A stretch of DNA of 64,000 bases from Mixophyes australis. Lineage: Eukaryota > Chordata > Amphibia > Anura > Limnodynastidae. The first letter of the stretch is position 1. Each line of letters starts with the position of its first letter. The notes under the pieces are model-generated. The model was given only the letters and a program-made list of their open reading frames with translations, ran no database searches and was not told the origin of the DNA. Below are positions 19,893 to 30,236 of the stretch, in pieces. A program made the position numbers and the translations under genes. The stretch is from contig JAVHZZ010000017.1 in NCBI GenBank assembly GCA_036250195.1, forward strand, positions 434,001 through 498,000, written 5' to 3'.

Positions 19893-20426
19893 CTGGTAGG
19901 CCATTCATTTGTTTTTTGGGCCGGTAAGAGCAGCCCTGCTCATGATGTGAGCAAATTTTCCAGGGCGGAGTCAATAAGATGGATAGGTGTTAGGGGTATG
20001 CGTTGGGCATCTCTGTTGAAGATACTAAAAGACACAGAGAGTAGGTTTGGGCGCCCTTTAGAACTTGTAATTCACCTTGGGGGGAATGACCTGGGTAAGT
20101 GGTCCAGTTTAGAGCTCATTGAACATATAAGATCTGATGTTGGGGCCATTAAGGTACATTGGCCAACAGTTTACCTTACATGGTCTGATATTATCCCTAG
20201 GCGCAATTGGAGAGGGGCGGATAAACCAGCACGGATTGAGAAAGCTTGTGGGAAGGTAAATAGGGCGGTTCGGAAGATCTTTCAGGAAGTAGGTGGTGGC
20301 TGCATTAGTTATCCGTCCATAAGGGCTGTGTTGACGCAGTACTATAGGCCCGATGGTGTACATTTGTCTGATTTGGGTATGGCATACTTTATAGAGCAGA
20401 TATTTGGTTTTCTTGTTTGGCTATGA
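19893..20426 (+). CDS. inner Ngaro SGNH-hydrolase ORF, copy A
   Basis: About 177 codons to TGA at 20424. Blocks: LVGHSFVFW (GHS, nucleophile Ser), HLGGNDLGKW (Gly/Asn block), SDIIPRRNWRGA, and DGVHLSDLG (Asp-x2-His). All SGNH catalytic positions are present. Just before LVGHS is an in-frame TGA (19890-19892) where the outer element has a Trp codon. A TTGCAG acceptor lies at about 19858-19863, so the domain may be reached by splicing. Such a hydrolase ORF is known in vertebrate Ngaro elements; its job is unknown. Confidence 0.7.
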   Translation: MVGHSFVFWAGKSSPAHDVSKFSRAESIRWIGVRGMRWASLLKILKDTESRFGRPLELVIHLGGNDLGKWSSLELIEHIRSDVGAIKVHWPTVYLTWSDIIPRRNWRGADKPARIEKACGKVNRAVRKIFQEVGGGCISYPSIRAVLTQYYRPDGVHLSDLGMAYFIEQIFGFLVWL

Positions 20427-20480
20427 GAGGTCGGTTGGTGGCGGGCTGCGGTTCCTGGTGGGAAACTTTAGCTGTAGCAG

Positions 20481-20876
20481 TAAGCAGCCCAATCAGCGGC
20501 CATTTTGTTACATTGAAGGCGTAGTAGGCACTCTCCTCTTAAAGGGATTGGGCAATTAGCAGAATAGCCCTTCGGGGTTAAGGGGCTCCGCTTAGGCGGG
20601 CGGGCCTCAGCTAATATGCCAAATGGGGGAGTTTGGCATTTTACGCCTAGTCGAGTCCAAATTAGTTTGGACGGAATTTACAACTAGTAGGTGTGGCCTG
20701 GATGCTGATTGGTCTGTTTATGTTGGCCACCAATTTTTCCCCAGCAGGTTTCGCCTATAATAAATTCCTGACCTTTCAAACGCCAATTCAAGTCTCTGTG
20801 TCGTTATTTTAGTTGTTAAGTTAACTCTGGTAAAGGTTAAAGATGGTATAGAAGTTTGTCCACCATAAGCGGTTTA
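20481..20876 (+). repeat. Ngaro split repeat B1 (copy A)
   Basis: TAAGCAGCCCAATCAG ... CATAAGCGGTTTA; 396 bp, matched at 21153-21548. Confidence 0.85.
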
Positions 20877-21094
20877 ATACAACAGAGGGATTGAATGAGA
20901 CCGAGGTGATATAAACGCTAAGGGGGCAGGCAGAGGAAAAAGTACAGGCATACCAGGAGTTAACTTATCTGGGTTGTGGTAGAAATCTGAGTTATCCAAT
21001 CAGTGGAGCCGGAAGGGGAGGGGTTTGCTTTCCTGAGGAGGCTTATAACATATAGGAAAAGGATGTGACTTCCTCTTGCCGGATAGATTTGTTA
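20877..21094 (+). repeat. Ngaro split repeat A2 (copy A)
   Basis: 218 bp, directly abuts B1. Counterpart of 18509-18726. Confidence 0.85.
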
Positions 21095-21152
21095 CCCACC
21101 CACCCATCCCATATTGTGGTATTGATATTGGACTTGTGTTTGCAAGTGGCGG

Positions 21153-21548
21153 TAAGCAGCCCAATCAGCAGCCATTTTGTTACATTAAAGGCGTAGTAGG
21201 CACTCTCCTCTTAAAGGGATTGGGCAATTAGCAGAATAGCCCTTCGGGGTTAAGGGGCTCCGCTTAGGCGGGCGGGCCTCAGCTAATATGCCAAATGGGG
21301 GAGTTTGGCATTTTACGCCTAGTCGAGTCCAAATTAGTTTGGACGAAATTTACAACTAGTAGGTGTGGCCTGGATGCTGATTGGTCTGTTTATGTTGGCC
21401 ACCAATTTTTCCCCAGCAGGTTTCGCCTATAATAAATTCCTGACCTTTCAAACGCCAGTTCAAGTCTCTGTGTCGTTATTTTAGTTGTTAAGTTAACTCT
21501 GGTAAAGGTTAAAGATGGTATAGAAGGTTGTCCACCATAAGCGGTTTA
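21153..21548 (+). repeat. Ngaro split repeat B2 (copy A)
   Basis: 396 bp counterpart of B1; ends at the return to the outer element's recombinase frame. A 58-bp spacer separates it from A2. Confidence 0.85.
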
Positions 21549-21550
21549 CA

Positions 21551-22006
21551 GGTGAGTTGTTAGCTTTATCTAGATCGGGAATCGGTTCAGGGTTACTTCA
21601 CAGAAATGTTGTGGTTAAGAATGATAACATAGCTTGTAAGATCCATAGATCGAAGACTGATCCTTTGGGTAGGGGGCGGTGGATTACCTAGCATCGTAAT
21701 CAGGATATTGCAGTTTGCCCGCTTGAGTTTACAAGATTGTATAGAGATATGTCCCCTGCTCCTGGTGGTAATTGGCTTAGGCACCATGATAGGTACCCCC
21801 TTACGAAGGTCCAGTTTTCCGCGGTCTTTAAGAATTGTATTGCTAAACTTGGATTGGATACAGCAGACTATGGGACTCATTCTTTTAGAATAGGAGCTGC
21901 TACAGTAGCGGCGGAGGAGGGTGTGTCGGAACAGAGTATCGTGGCTTCGGGTAGGTGAATGTCTAAGTGTTTCAAACAGTATGTTAGGCCAGCTGTTGCG
22001 CTTTAG
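21551..22006 (+). pseudogene. outer Ngaro tyrosine recombinase, copy A
   Basis: Continues the recombinase frame interrupted at 18508. Shows the first catalytic Arg region (HRSKTDPLGRG), THSFRIGAAT, and QYVRPAVAL. Two in-frame stops: TAG after GRWIT and TGA in place of the Trp of GRW. The same two stops are in copy B. Confidence 0.75.
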
Positions 22007-22252
22007 GCTTAATAATGCAATGTGGTAAGGCTGACCCATGACATGCGTTGTTTGTCTTGTTAAAAGGAGGCGTGGAGGGATTTGCCATTTCTTTTCCCCG
22101 GGGGCCTGATTGGCTTGTGGCACCCCGGGGTTTCCGGTTTTACCTCCGCATGGGTCACCCTGCGTTGCACGCAAATATATAGTAGTGTCTTTCTCTAATA
22201 CCATGTATTATGTCTTGAAATTTGTTTTATGTGCATTTTACTCCATGTTGCA

Positions 22253-22461
22253 GGTTCACGGCAGGATGGGAAGCTTTTTTGGCTGGTCGGCCATTCATTT
22301 GTTTTTTGGGCCGGTAAGAGTGGTCCTGCTCATGATTTGAGCAAATTTCCCCGGGCAGATTCAGTTAGATGGTTAGGTTTTAGGGGTGTACGTTGGGCGA
22401 CGCTATTAAAGATTCTAAGGGATAGCGAGATAAAGTTTGGGTGCCCTTCAGTGCTTATAAT
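22253..22461 (+). pseudogene. outer Ngaro SGNH hydrolase, truncated, copy A
   Basis: After TTGCAG the frame reads QDGKLFWLVGHSFVFWAGK and runs to FGCPSVLII, then ends abruptly where the degenerate tandem repeat begins, just before the expected GGND block. Confidence 0.65.
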
Positions 22462-22990
22462 CAACACTCTAGACACCCAACCACCATGGCATTACTAGTG
22501 TTCTGTATTTAATAAATAGGCCTCTTTACCCCAAATTAATAGCATTCTCAGCATTAACAGTTAAACAAACCCAACCCCCACCCCCCACCCAACCAGTCCA
22601 AAACAATAAATTAGTACACATTTAATAATTAGGATATTTTACCCCAACCAGCCCGGCATTAAATTAATATACTTTAATACTTAAATAAATACTTAAATTT
22701 AATAAATAAGCCTCCCACCCCCCAAACAGCCCCAACCTTAAATTAATAGCTCCCATGTTTAATAATTAGGCCTCCTCCCCCCTAAAAACCCCAACATTAT
22801 ATTCTTAGTGTTTATGTTTAATAAATAAACTTCCTTCCTCCCAACCTTCCCCAACATTAGATTAATAACATTCCCATTTGTTTTTTAAATCAATTTCACC
22901 CCCACCAGCCCAAAAATTAAATTAATAGCATTTCCATTTAATTAAAGGTCTATTTCACCCAACCAGCCTCAATATCAAGTTCATAACGTA
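22462..22990. repeat. degenerate ~60-bp AT/C tandem repeat, copy A
   Basis: Loose repetition of TTAATAAATAGGCCTC, CCCCAACCAGCCC and TTAAATTAATAGCATT. About eight decayed units; no coding. Confidence 0.6.
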
Positions 22991-23099
22991 ATATTTTCCA
23001 CCATATTTAATTGCAGATGTGCTGGAAACAACATACTCTGCATTGCTGGGGAATGGGGTATTTTCTGTGGTAAAGAGCTGGCTAAGTCCTAATGATCTA

Positions 23100-23733
23100 G
23101 CAGCTTCAACCTTTTCTTTTGGGCTGGAAAATGTTGTTGCAGCTCTTGTTGTCTAGTAGCTTGGGTCTTTTCCTCTAGACTGCCACTCCTGTAGCATGTA
23201 GTCTGACAGCTTGACTCTGGGTAATGGGGATGACAAAAACCTGTCCACATCCCATGACCAAGATCGTTTCCCAGGAGCACATCTCACATTTATTTGCCAG
23301 CTCCCCAATCGAGACGTACCCTCACCGAGGGCACTTCGAGTCCATCTGGAACTGTGACTTTGGCAGTCTAGCCTGGCAATGCTGCAGCAGGTTCAGCAAG
23401 GATGGGGGCTCACCACAGTGATTGAGGTCCCTGAGACTCTCAGGCCTTCTCCCTGCAATGGTCCAACTTGGGTGCTTCCACCTCTTTTTGGGTGTCTTTT
23501 TGGCCTCTTCACTGAGTCACTTTTCTCTGTGACATACGCCACTGGACTTTTTGGGGCAAGAACAATCTTTTTAGGCCCACCTCCCTTAGTCGGGTATGCA
23601 AGTCAGCCTGTGGGACAGTCTGGCCTTAGGTGACCGGTTTTCCCACAGTCATAACACTTCCTATCCAGTCTAGTCTGATGACTTCCAGGAACAGGGTGGA
23701 ATTGCAGCTAGCTACAAGCACCTGGGTTAGTGG
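23100..23733 (-). pseudogene. gag-like remnant with zinc knuckle, copy A
   Basis: On the minus strand 23656-23614 reads CYDCGKTGHLRPDCP, a CCHC knuckle. The rest to about 23100 has gag-like or pol-like composition but is broken by stops. Belongs with the capsid-like piece at 24300-24860, from which it is separated by the LTR-like sequence. Confidence 0.5.
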
Positions 23734-23737
23734 CTAC

Positions 23738-24266
23738 TGTTAGGATCTGCCTCATGATGCTGCTTTAGCTCCTGCCTCTGGGACTATATTTATTATTATA
23801 TTAACCCTGCAGTACCTGTGAACCACCAGAGGTGCTGTTATTCTGCCTTCTCTTCTCACTATCAGGGACTACTAGCTGCACTATGTTAATCATTCGCACC
23901 TGATTGTCTCCTATATATGCCTGCCTCTCCCAGTTTCCTTTGCTGGCCATTAATGTTTCTGTGCCTGTAATGTTTATTTACCCTTGGACTAACTGCCTTG
24001 CTTTTTCTCTTTTCCTGTGGAAATCCTTGCTTAGCCAGTTTCTGCTTTTCTGTAAGCATTTAGCATTCATCTCTATCTTGTCACTTGGAGGTAAACCTGA
24101 TATTTGCCTTATACCTGGAAGTCTGTTTATTCACTGATCTGGCCTGTGTTTAACTTGCATCACATGGACTGTGTTTTCCACTACATTAAACAGTTTAATA
24201 CTTTCAATATATTTCTGGCTCCGTGGCTTTAATTACAAGGACCTAGTTTGTGGAACAGGATTGTAA
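23738..24266 (+). mobile_element. solo-LTR-like sequence, copy A
   Basis: Begins TGTTAGGATCTGCC, contains CTATATATGCC near 23911 and ATTAAA near 24184, and is flanked by CTAC on both sides (23734-23737, 24267-24270). No internal region. It separates two pieces of one gag remnant, as an insertion would. Its end is not a clean CA. Copy B stops inside it. Confidence 0.5.
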
Positions 24267-24299
24267 CTACTTGCTTGGCGGAGTGATCAACAGCAGAGG

Positions 24300-24860
24300 G
24301 ATGTTCTTCAATTCATAAAATTCTTTGGTGTTGGCTGCTAGACTGGCGCTTCTGCCAGGGTGGCCAAACCACTACATTTTGATTTGCCAACTGGGCCGCT
24401 ACTTCAAATATTATTGTGTTGTGGTCCAGTACCAATTTTTTCACCCTCTGTGTGCACCGGCGAGACAACTGCTCCCTGCAAATTAAACCATTTAAATCCA
24501 CCCAGGTCTTGACACCAGATCCATTCACACATCTCATCACGAACTGCCACAGCTGGTTAGCAAATTCCTCATGGTTGATGAGAAGGCTTCTGCCAGATCC
24601 TCACATTTCTGCCAGTAGGTTCCTGGGGTAATAATGTAGCACTTAAAGAGAACTTTCTTTACCACTTCAGAGTCTGCACAGTCATCTGGGGTCAATACAC
24701 AATAGGCCTCTAATGCACGCCCTTGCATTGTAAGGACCAAATAATTGACCCACTCCTTTTTGGACAAAGCATGGAGTTTAGAAATCATTCCAAACACCTG
24801 CAAGTGTAAATCACTGTCTCCAACACCGTCCTCAAATTCGGTAAAGTGACAGGACCCAAA
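24300..24860 (-). pseudogene. retroelement Gag capsid (SCAN-like) remnant
   Basis: Minus-strand pieces: FEDGVGDSDLHLQVFGM, KKEWVNYLVLTMQGRALEAY, DDCADSEVVKKVLFKCY, then ICREQLSRRC and VKKLVLDHN. The order W..L...L.GRA.EAY....D..D...VK..L...Y is typical of Gmr1-type gypsy Gag, the source of SCAN domains. At least one frame break near 24540. Not in copy B, which ends before it. Confidence 0.6.
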
Positions 24861-27410
24861 TCATGGTGCAGCAGATGATGACTTTTTACTGTACAATTTT
24901 TCTTGCTTTGCACAGGATTTCGAGATCTACCTTGGACATTGCGGTGTAGTTAACCATCTTTTGCATTCCCTTGTGTGGAAGGAGCTCTTCACTTGAGTAA
25001 CTCGGCTCTCCAAAAAAAAAACCCCCTAGCATTATCAAATTGCTTGTCACCAGTTATAAACTGTGACTGGATGGGCTTACTCTCCTACCCAGTGTTTGGA
25101 GAGGGAGATCTTAATCAGTTTAGTTGGGTTTCCTTCTTACTGTCTGTATCTGGCTGTTACTGACCACTTCTACTGGTGTCACCTGTCAGCAGATATTCAC
25201 CGACTGTGAATGCCAACTGCACATGAGTTGTAGGAGAATAGTGTTGCCACCAGCTGTCCCCAGGCTCTTTGAGCTCCAGTATGGTGCTCTGCAGACTGGG
25301 ACTCCTGGATTCATGTGTGAATCTAGGAGGCGCCTCTGCAAGTCTCCTCCAGAAGCCACTGAACTACAGCTGCCAGCGGAGTTTACACACAGAGAGCTCC
25401 TGGTTCCTACTTTATCCAGGGGCTGCTCCTGCAGCCCCCACTGTACCATCAGGGATTGGAGACCCCTCCGACACTCCAGTCATCCTGTACTTACAAATGG
25501 GAAGCGGAGTGGAGGAATTAAAGCTCTGGCTGAGCTCCGATCCTCACTGGACCAGCAGTGGGGGGAGAAGCAATTTCTTTTGTTTTATACACATTTGAAA
25601 TAACATTTTATAAACACACATATCACTTTATACATTTCTACTCCTGGGCTAACCCTTTCAGCGCCAATATCTACATTTATATATTTATTAAAATACACTT
25701 TAAAATACATTGCACCTCCAGCACATAGCACTGGGGGGTTAACCCAATTGGCACCGCAGCATTGGAAGGGTTAATCTTTACACGGATGGGAAACCAGCCA
25801 CAGGGTATGGTAAAATCTACTAACTACATCTTATTAAGATCAGAATTATGCAATCACTCTGCCAGTGTGTTAAAATTTAATATAATCCTACTTTGTTGTA
25901 CAGTATCTGACATTTTCCCAAGAGTCATATATATAAAACTTCCAAGTTCAAATATAATATATATTTTCTATACTTTCCGATGCCTTGTGTTTTATATGAT
26001 ATTATACTTTCTTCACATTCCCTACATTGTACTACCACATAATTAATTATACTTGTATTAAAATAACTAATTGTTTAGTAATTCCCAGGATGTTCATTAT
26101 TCATTTTGTGTCTCAGAGACAACAAAATTTAATCTGTAGGAATGAAACATGTTAAATGTTATCTAGATGTAAAATAAATTCCCTGATTAAGTAGATACAG
26201 TGTTTTTAGAGTCTTATTCTTTGTCTTAAACTGATTTGGATATTCCAGTCCTCATGTTCTCTCCAATCTATTAACTGCTACAGCTGCTGTACACGTGTAT
26301 GCTGGTGCCCTATCATGTATATATATTCTTTAAAAGTCCCTTTCTGTTGAATATTGTGATGACAAGACAATACACTGTCATGATAGTGATATGCTGCAGC
26401 AGAGGAGCACCTAAATCTGCATTACCACCTAATTGTTGCATGTTATCATGTTACTCACCTGCTTCTCCTCTCTCTGGAGCCCCAGGGCCTGCTCCATGCA
26501 CAAGTGTTTCCCGTGGTTCCGTGGTTCATCTCACAGCTCTGACTAAATTGACATTTTGGCGCAGGGCCAAATTATGCGATCGACTCACCCCGCCCCCTTT
26601 TGATCTCCCCGAGGTAGAAGTATGAGTAAGCAGGATGATCAATCAGGAGTTGCAGTCATGGAGATTGTGGCTTCTGATTGGACCTTCTGCTCACAAGCCA
26701 CTGCCACAGCCATATGTACACGGAGGAGCCAGAAACGAAGGTGTCCCGGGAAAAGCGGCTGCATAGAGCAGACCCTGGTGCTGGAAAGGGGCATATAAGT
26801 AACATGTAACAATTATTTGATAATGCAACTTTAATCTCAATTATGTCAAGGCTTTTTAGGTGGTTTCACTATACCCAATGTATTGTTTTTAGTGACAAAG
26901 CCCTGTATAAAATAAAATCCTTTCAGAAGCATAATTATGGGGGTTTCCAACCATCACATGTATTTAATGGCTTGTATAGGCTTTACTCCAAGTTTTAGTA
27001 AATACACAACTTTTACATCCTGGTATCCCTCTGTACGTTTAACCCGTGTGGTGATACCACGGGGCAGAGCTGTGTGTTTGTGTTGCTCTGCTCTGCTTTC
27101 TGTATAATTGTATCCAGTGAGCAGCTTTATGTTGTATCCTGGGGTAAGAAAATAATCCACTCTCCCTGATGTTATAAATACATGGCTAAAATCACGGAAG
27201 GAGGCTACTAAGAAAATAAATGCTTGTAGTAACATTTTCAGGATGGTGTGTACAAGATAAAATAATGGAATCTGAAGGTGGAACAAACAAGCAAAACATC
27301 GCACAGCTGGTATTTCAGTACATAGACATCAAACTAGGTGGAGCTTGATCTGCTCTAGTGGGGAATGCAAAATATCTTTACCATCGTTGTATAAAGGAAA
27401 TGTATATATT
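24861..27410. other. no recognisable feature
   Basis: Mixed decayed sequence. An open stretch at 25124-25603 starts with TTG, not ATG, and is not supported. AT-rich part 25800-26300. No repeat family recognised. Confidence 0.4.
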
Positions 27411-27962
27411 GGGGCTCATTTAGAGTTAGACGTACGTCATTGTTTGCATAAGATGTGTATTTCATACTGCAATGATTCCAAAATCCAGAAAGTATATGTC
27501 CATATATAGAGTTATTTATATCGCTGACATCCGTCCGCCTTTGTCTGGAAAAGCAGAATAAGGATGTGCAGGGACTAGCATGCATGGGCTGAGAACACTA
27601 TGGGTGGGTTCATGTAATTGTAACATAACATCTGCAAATACGCCTTTTAGGGCTCGAACCTCATGCAGGTATTAGATTTTTGGTGCAGGTATATGATGAT
27701 GACTATCAGCCCTATTTAGCTGTTTCTAATTTGCTGATTGAGTATTGCGTAATTGACATTTCCATTTTTAATTACATTTTATATCTGCACCCCACTGTAT
27801 CGGGGGGGGGGGGGGGGGCAGACCTACACTGGTCACAAAGAAACTGTTTTTGAGCTGCAGGCGTCTTGAGACTCAACATCAATGAGTAAATCCACTTTTT
27901 TTGTGTACATTATTTCCAACGTACGTTTGGTGCGCAAATGCGTCCAACTCTGAATAAGCCCC
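27411..27962. mobile_element. MITE-like element, ~550 bp
   Basis: Left end GGGGCTCATTTAGAGTTAGA CGTACG, right end the inverted form (CGTCCAACTCTGAATAAGCCCC). A poly-G run of 17 lies at 27802-27818. No ORF. Confidence 0.6.
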
Positions 27963-28479
27963 ATTATGTCTTTATTGTACTAGTTATGATTTTGTTGTAT
28001 ATGTTGTTATGTGTACACTGTGCATGTGGTTATTTTACCATTTTCATGCAATACATTTCTAATGAAAGAATTGTGTCTGTGTTTTTCTTCTTACTGTAGC
28101 AATAACTAGATATTTATGTGGATAAGAAATTCCCTTGCTATGGGCATATTTCAAAAGAGCTTTATTCACTACACAGAGAGAGAGGGATGCAACACTTTTT
28201 ATTGTAGCTATTTGTTTGACTGTACAAGTCAGCTTCCCTTAGGCAAAATAAATGTACACTGGGACCAGTACCTGTGCAATACCTGTCATCAATACCAATT
28301 GCAAAATCAGGACAATTTAAGCCAATTGCCAATCCACTCAAACCATGCACAGTTTGCCAAGAGTTCCCCCCGATCAGCCCAAACACCTTTCCTAGTAGGT
28401 TCAGCCTATTTGACCAACACAAATTGTGACTGTTCAAGGAAAGGTAGGTGAGGTCTAAGGTTAAGGCAGCTCAGGGGTT
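27963..28479. other. no recognisable feature
   Basis: AT-rich then mixed sequence; no coding or repeat identified. Confidence 0.35.
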
Positions 28480-28860
28480 ATGGCTGCCCTACCACCTCCT
28501 CCAGGTAAATCTTGGTCCTGCTCAGAATGTGGGAAATGTTTTCCTAAAATATTACTTCTTAAGTATCAGAGAAGTCATACCATAAAGAACCATATTACAG
28601 AATGTTGGAAATATTTAGCACATAATTCACTTCTTGTTGCGCACCATACAGGAGAAAGACCATGTCATACAGGAGAGATATTCTTGCTCTGAATGTGGTA
28701 AATGTTTTACACATATTCCAAATTGTTAAATATCAGAGAAATCACCTAGGGAACAGCCAAATTCATGTGCTGATGTAGGAAAGGGTTTCAAAGTAATTCA
28801 GAAAGGTATTGTATGTCAGAGAAGTAATGAAGGGGAGAAACGTTATTTTATGCAATGAAT
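28480..28860 (+). pseudogene. decayed C2H2 zinc-finger gene fragment
   Basis: Reads WSCSECGKCFPKILLLKYQRSHT, then HHTGERPCHTGE and, after frame breaks, ECGKCFTHIPN and VGKGFKVIQK with CQRSNEGEK. These are finger and linker pieces of the CSECGKCF type common in amphibian zinc-finger families. In the first finger a Tyr stands where the first His is expected. Stops and shifts throughout. Confidence 0.65.
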
Positions 28861-29204
28861 ATGGGCATGTTTTACAAGTTCTTGCTGTCTGGATGTCCCA
28901 TGTGGCTATAAATGAGGTTGGGATTTCCTGCAATGGGTTGGCAGTGGTCTTCTCCTGGGCCTGCTGTGGTGTTGGTAGGAGCAAGAAAGGGAACATGCTG
29001 GCAGTTTATTGATGGGCAATGTATGTGGCCCCATGCAGACTCAGACATGAATGTTCAGCTGTGGTGGAGGTCAGCCGCTTGCTAAGTGTTTTCAAGATCG
29101 GAAGACAGTTCAGGCATGGGAAACCTGCTTGAAAAAGACATAAACTAAATATAGATACAAAGCATCCCTGACTTAGGAGACATCCAGACAGGGAGGCAGC
29201 ATTA
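28861..29204. other. no recognisable feature
   Basis: Between the zinc-finger fragment and the RT fossil; nothing named. Confidence 0.3.
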
Positions 29205-29560
29205 TTATTGGAGAATGGGTTTAAGAATGTTTTTAGAGTTCCTTATAGGGAGTCCAAAGAGTTGAAACTGTACGGATATTTGATGTCAGCCATGCATTAT
29301 GCACTGTAAATGGTCCCTAAAACAAAGCCCAGAATATTCAGCCTGATTCATCATTTGTCAATTCCAAAGAAAGATTCGGTGACTAATGGGATCAGTAAGG
29401 AGACATGTTCTGCATCATACACCTCACTTGATGCGGCCATTCTGTGAGAGGCATCTACCTGAAGCTTTCACCTCCTTAAAAGAGTGGGTGCTAAGGTGGG
29501 AAATGGGAATCAAGTCAGTTATCCACTATCTGGACATTTTTCTTTTCATGTGACGAGACC
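29205..29560 (+). pseudogene. DIRS/Ngaro reverse-transcriptase fossil
   Basis: NGFKNVFRVPY, then MVPKTKPRIFSLIHHLSIPK, SYTSLDAAI and, after a frame change and a deletion, RHLPEAFTSLKEWVLRWEM plus IKSVIHYLDIFLF. The FRLIHHLS and HYLDD-FLF signatures are those of the DIRS superfamily. Second catalytic Asp is Ile here. Short and broken. Confidence 0.65.
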
Positions 29561-30058
29561 AGCGTCTTATGAAAACCTATAATGAATGGGGATAGTATTG
29601 GGACAGTCATGTTCCTCAGATTTTGATGATCAGTGTCAGGACACCAGGGCATTAGAGTCAAGGCCCACAGAGTAGCCCTGGTACCTTGGTGTTCTTTGGA
29701 TCACGCAGACAAAGAGGAGTGGTAGCTATAATAGTACCTTTATTACAGAAGGTGCAAACACAACTGTAACACAATAACTATATTAAATCGCCAACATCTA
29801 AAAACCTCCCCAACACATCCCCAGATAAAGATATGAGGAACCGTTACATATGTTTAAACAGTATTTCTTTGGCCGGGCTAAGTTGTAAAAAAGTCTCTGG
29901 TCCTGATGCTTTTGTCACAATAGCTCAGTACTCAGGTCTTCCAGATTCCTCCGATTTCTACACTTCTAGGCTTGCTGGTCCTGGCCTCTCGGCCTTATGC
30001 TCACTACCGAGATGTTAGCAGCCTGGACCCCTGTCACCCTACTCCTGTAGGCACACCA
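29561..30058. other. no recognisable feature
   Basis: No clear coding; possible decayed LTR-like sequence but not supported by ends. Confidence 0.3.
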
Positions 30059-30236
30059 GGGGGTAAATGTATCAAGCTGAGAGTTTTCCGGCGGGTTTGA
30101 AAAACCAATCAGATTCTAGCTATCATTTATTTAGTGCATTTTACAAAATGAAAGCTAGAATCTGATTGGTTGCAATAGGCAACATCTCCACTTTTCAAAC
30201 CCGCCGGAAAACTCTCAGCTTGATACATTTACCCCC
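30059..30236. mobile_element. MITE with long near-perfect inverted ends
   Basis: 178 bp; GGGGGTAAATGTATCAAGCT and on to GCGGGTTTGAAAA is mirrored at the right end, giving about 45-bp arms. A second inner inverted pair (AATCAGATTCTAGCT, AGCTAGAATCTGATT) makes nearly the whole element foldable. Confidence 0.85.

Larger units (their letters stand above)
18509..21548 (+). mobile_element. inner Ngaro element with split direct repeats, copy A
   Basis: Organisation A1 (18509-18726) - coding - B1 (20481-20876) - A2 (20877-21094) - spacer - B2 (21153-21548), the arrangement typical of Ngaro elements. A repeats are both 218 bp, B repeats both 396 bp. Internal coding is reduced to a gag start, the second half of a tyrosine recombinase and an SGNH hydrolase; RT/RNase H is missing. 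It interrupts the recombinase frame of the outer element. The same structure is in copy B, so both the deletion and the nesting predate the duplication. Confidence 0.82.
11866..22461 (+). mobile_element. outer Ngaro-type retrotransposon remnant, copy A
   Basis: Pieces in order: gag-like (11869-12118 and 17643-18036), RT end (18021-18449), recombinase start (18453-18508), recombinase remainder (21551-22006), SGNH-hydrolase start (22253-22461). It is interrupted by the gypsy element (12119-17642) and by the inner Ngaro element (18509-21548). Most of the RT and RNase H region is deleted. It begins with GTGATATAAACACTGAGGG, which is also found inside the inner element's A repeat. Broken by stops; not functional. 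Confidence 0.7.
6269..24234. repeat. segmental duplication, copy A
   Basis: Matches 36964-50024 almost throughout, in the same orientation. The left boundary is immediately after the hAT right end. The right boundary follows GTGGCTTTAATT, inside a solo-LTR-like sequence. Main differences: copy A carries a 5.5-kb gypsy insertion (12119-17642), lacks about 535 bp present in B between 38400 and 38935, and lacks about 100 bp near 7885. By eye the terminal exon differs at 2 of 387 positions. Confidence 0.92.

Noticed and set aside
25124..25603. 159-codon open frame with hydrophobic N-terminus
   Set aside because: It begins with TTG, has no ATG near the start, no family motif, and lies in decayed sequence.
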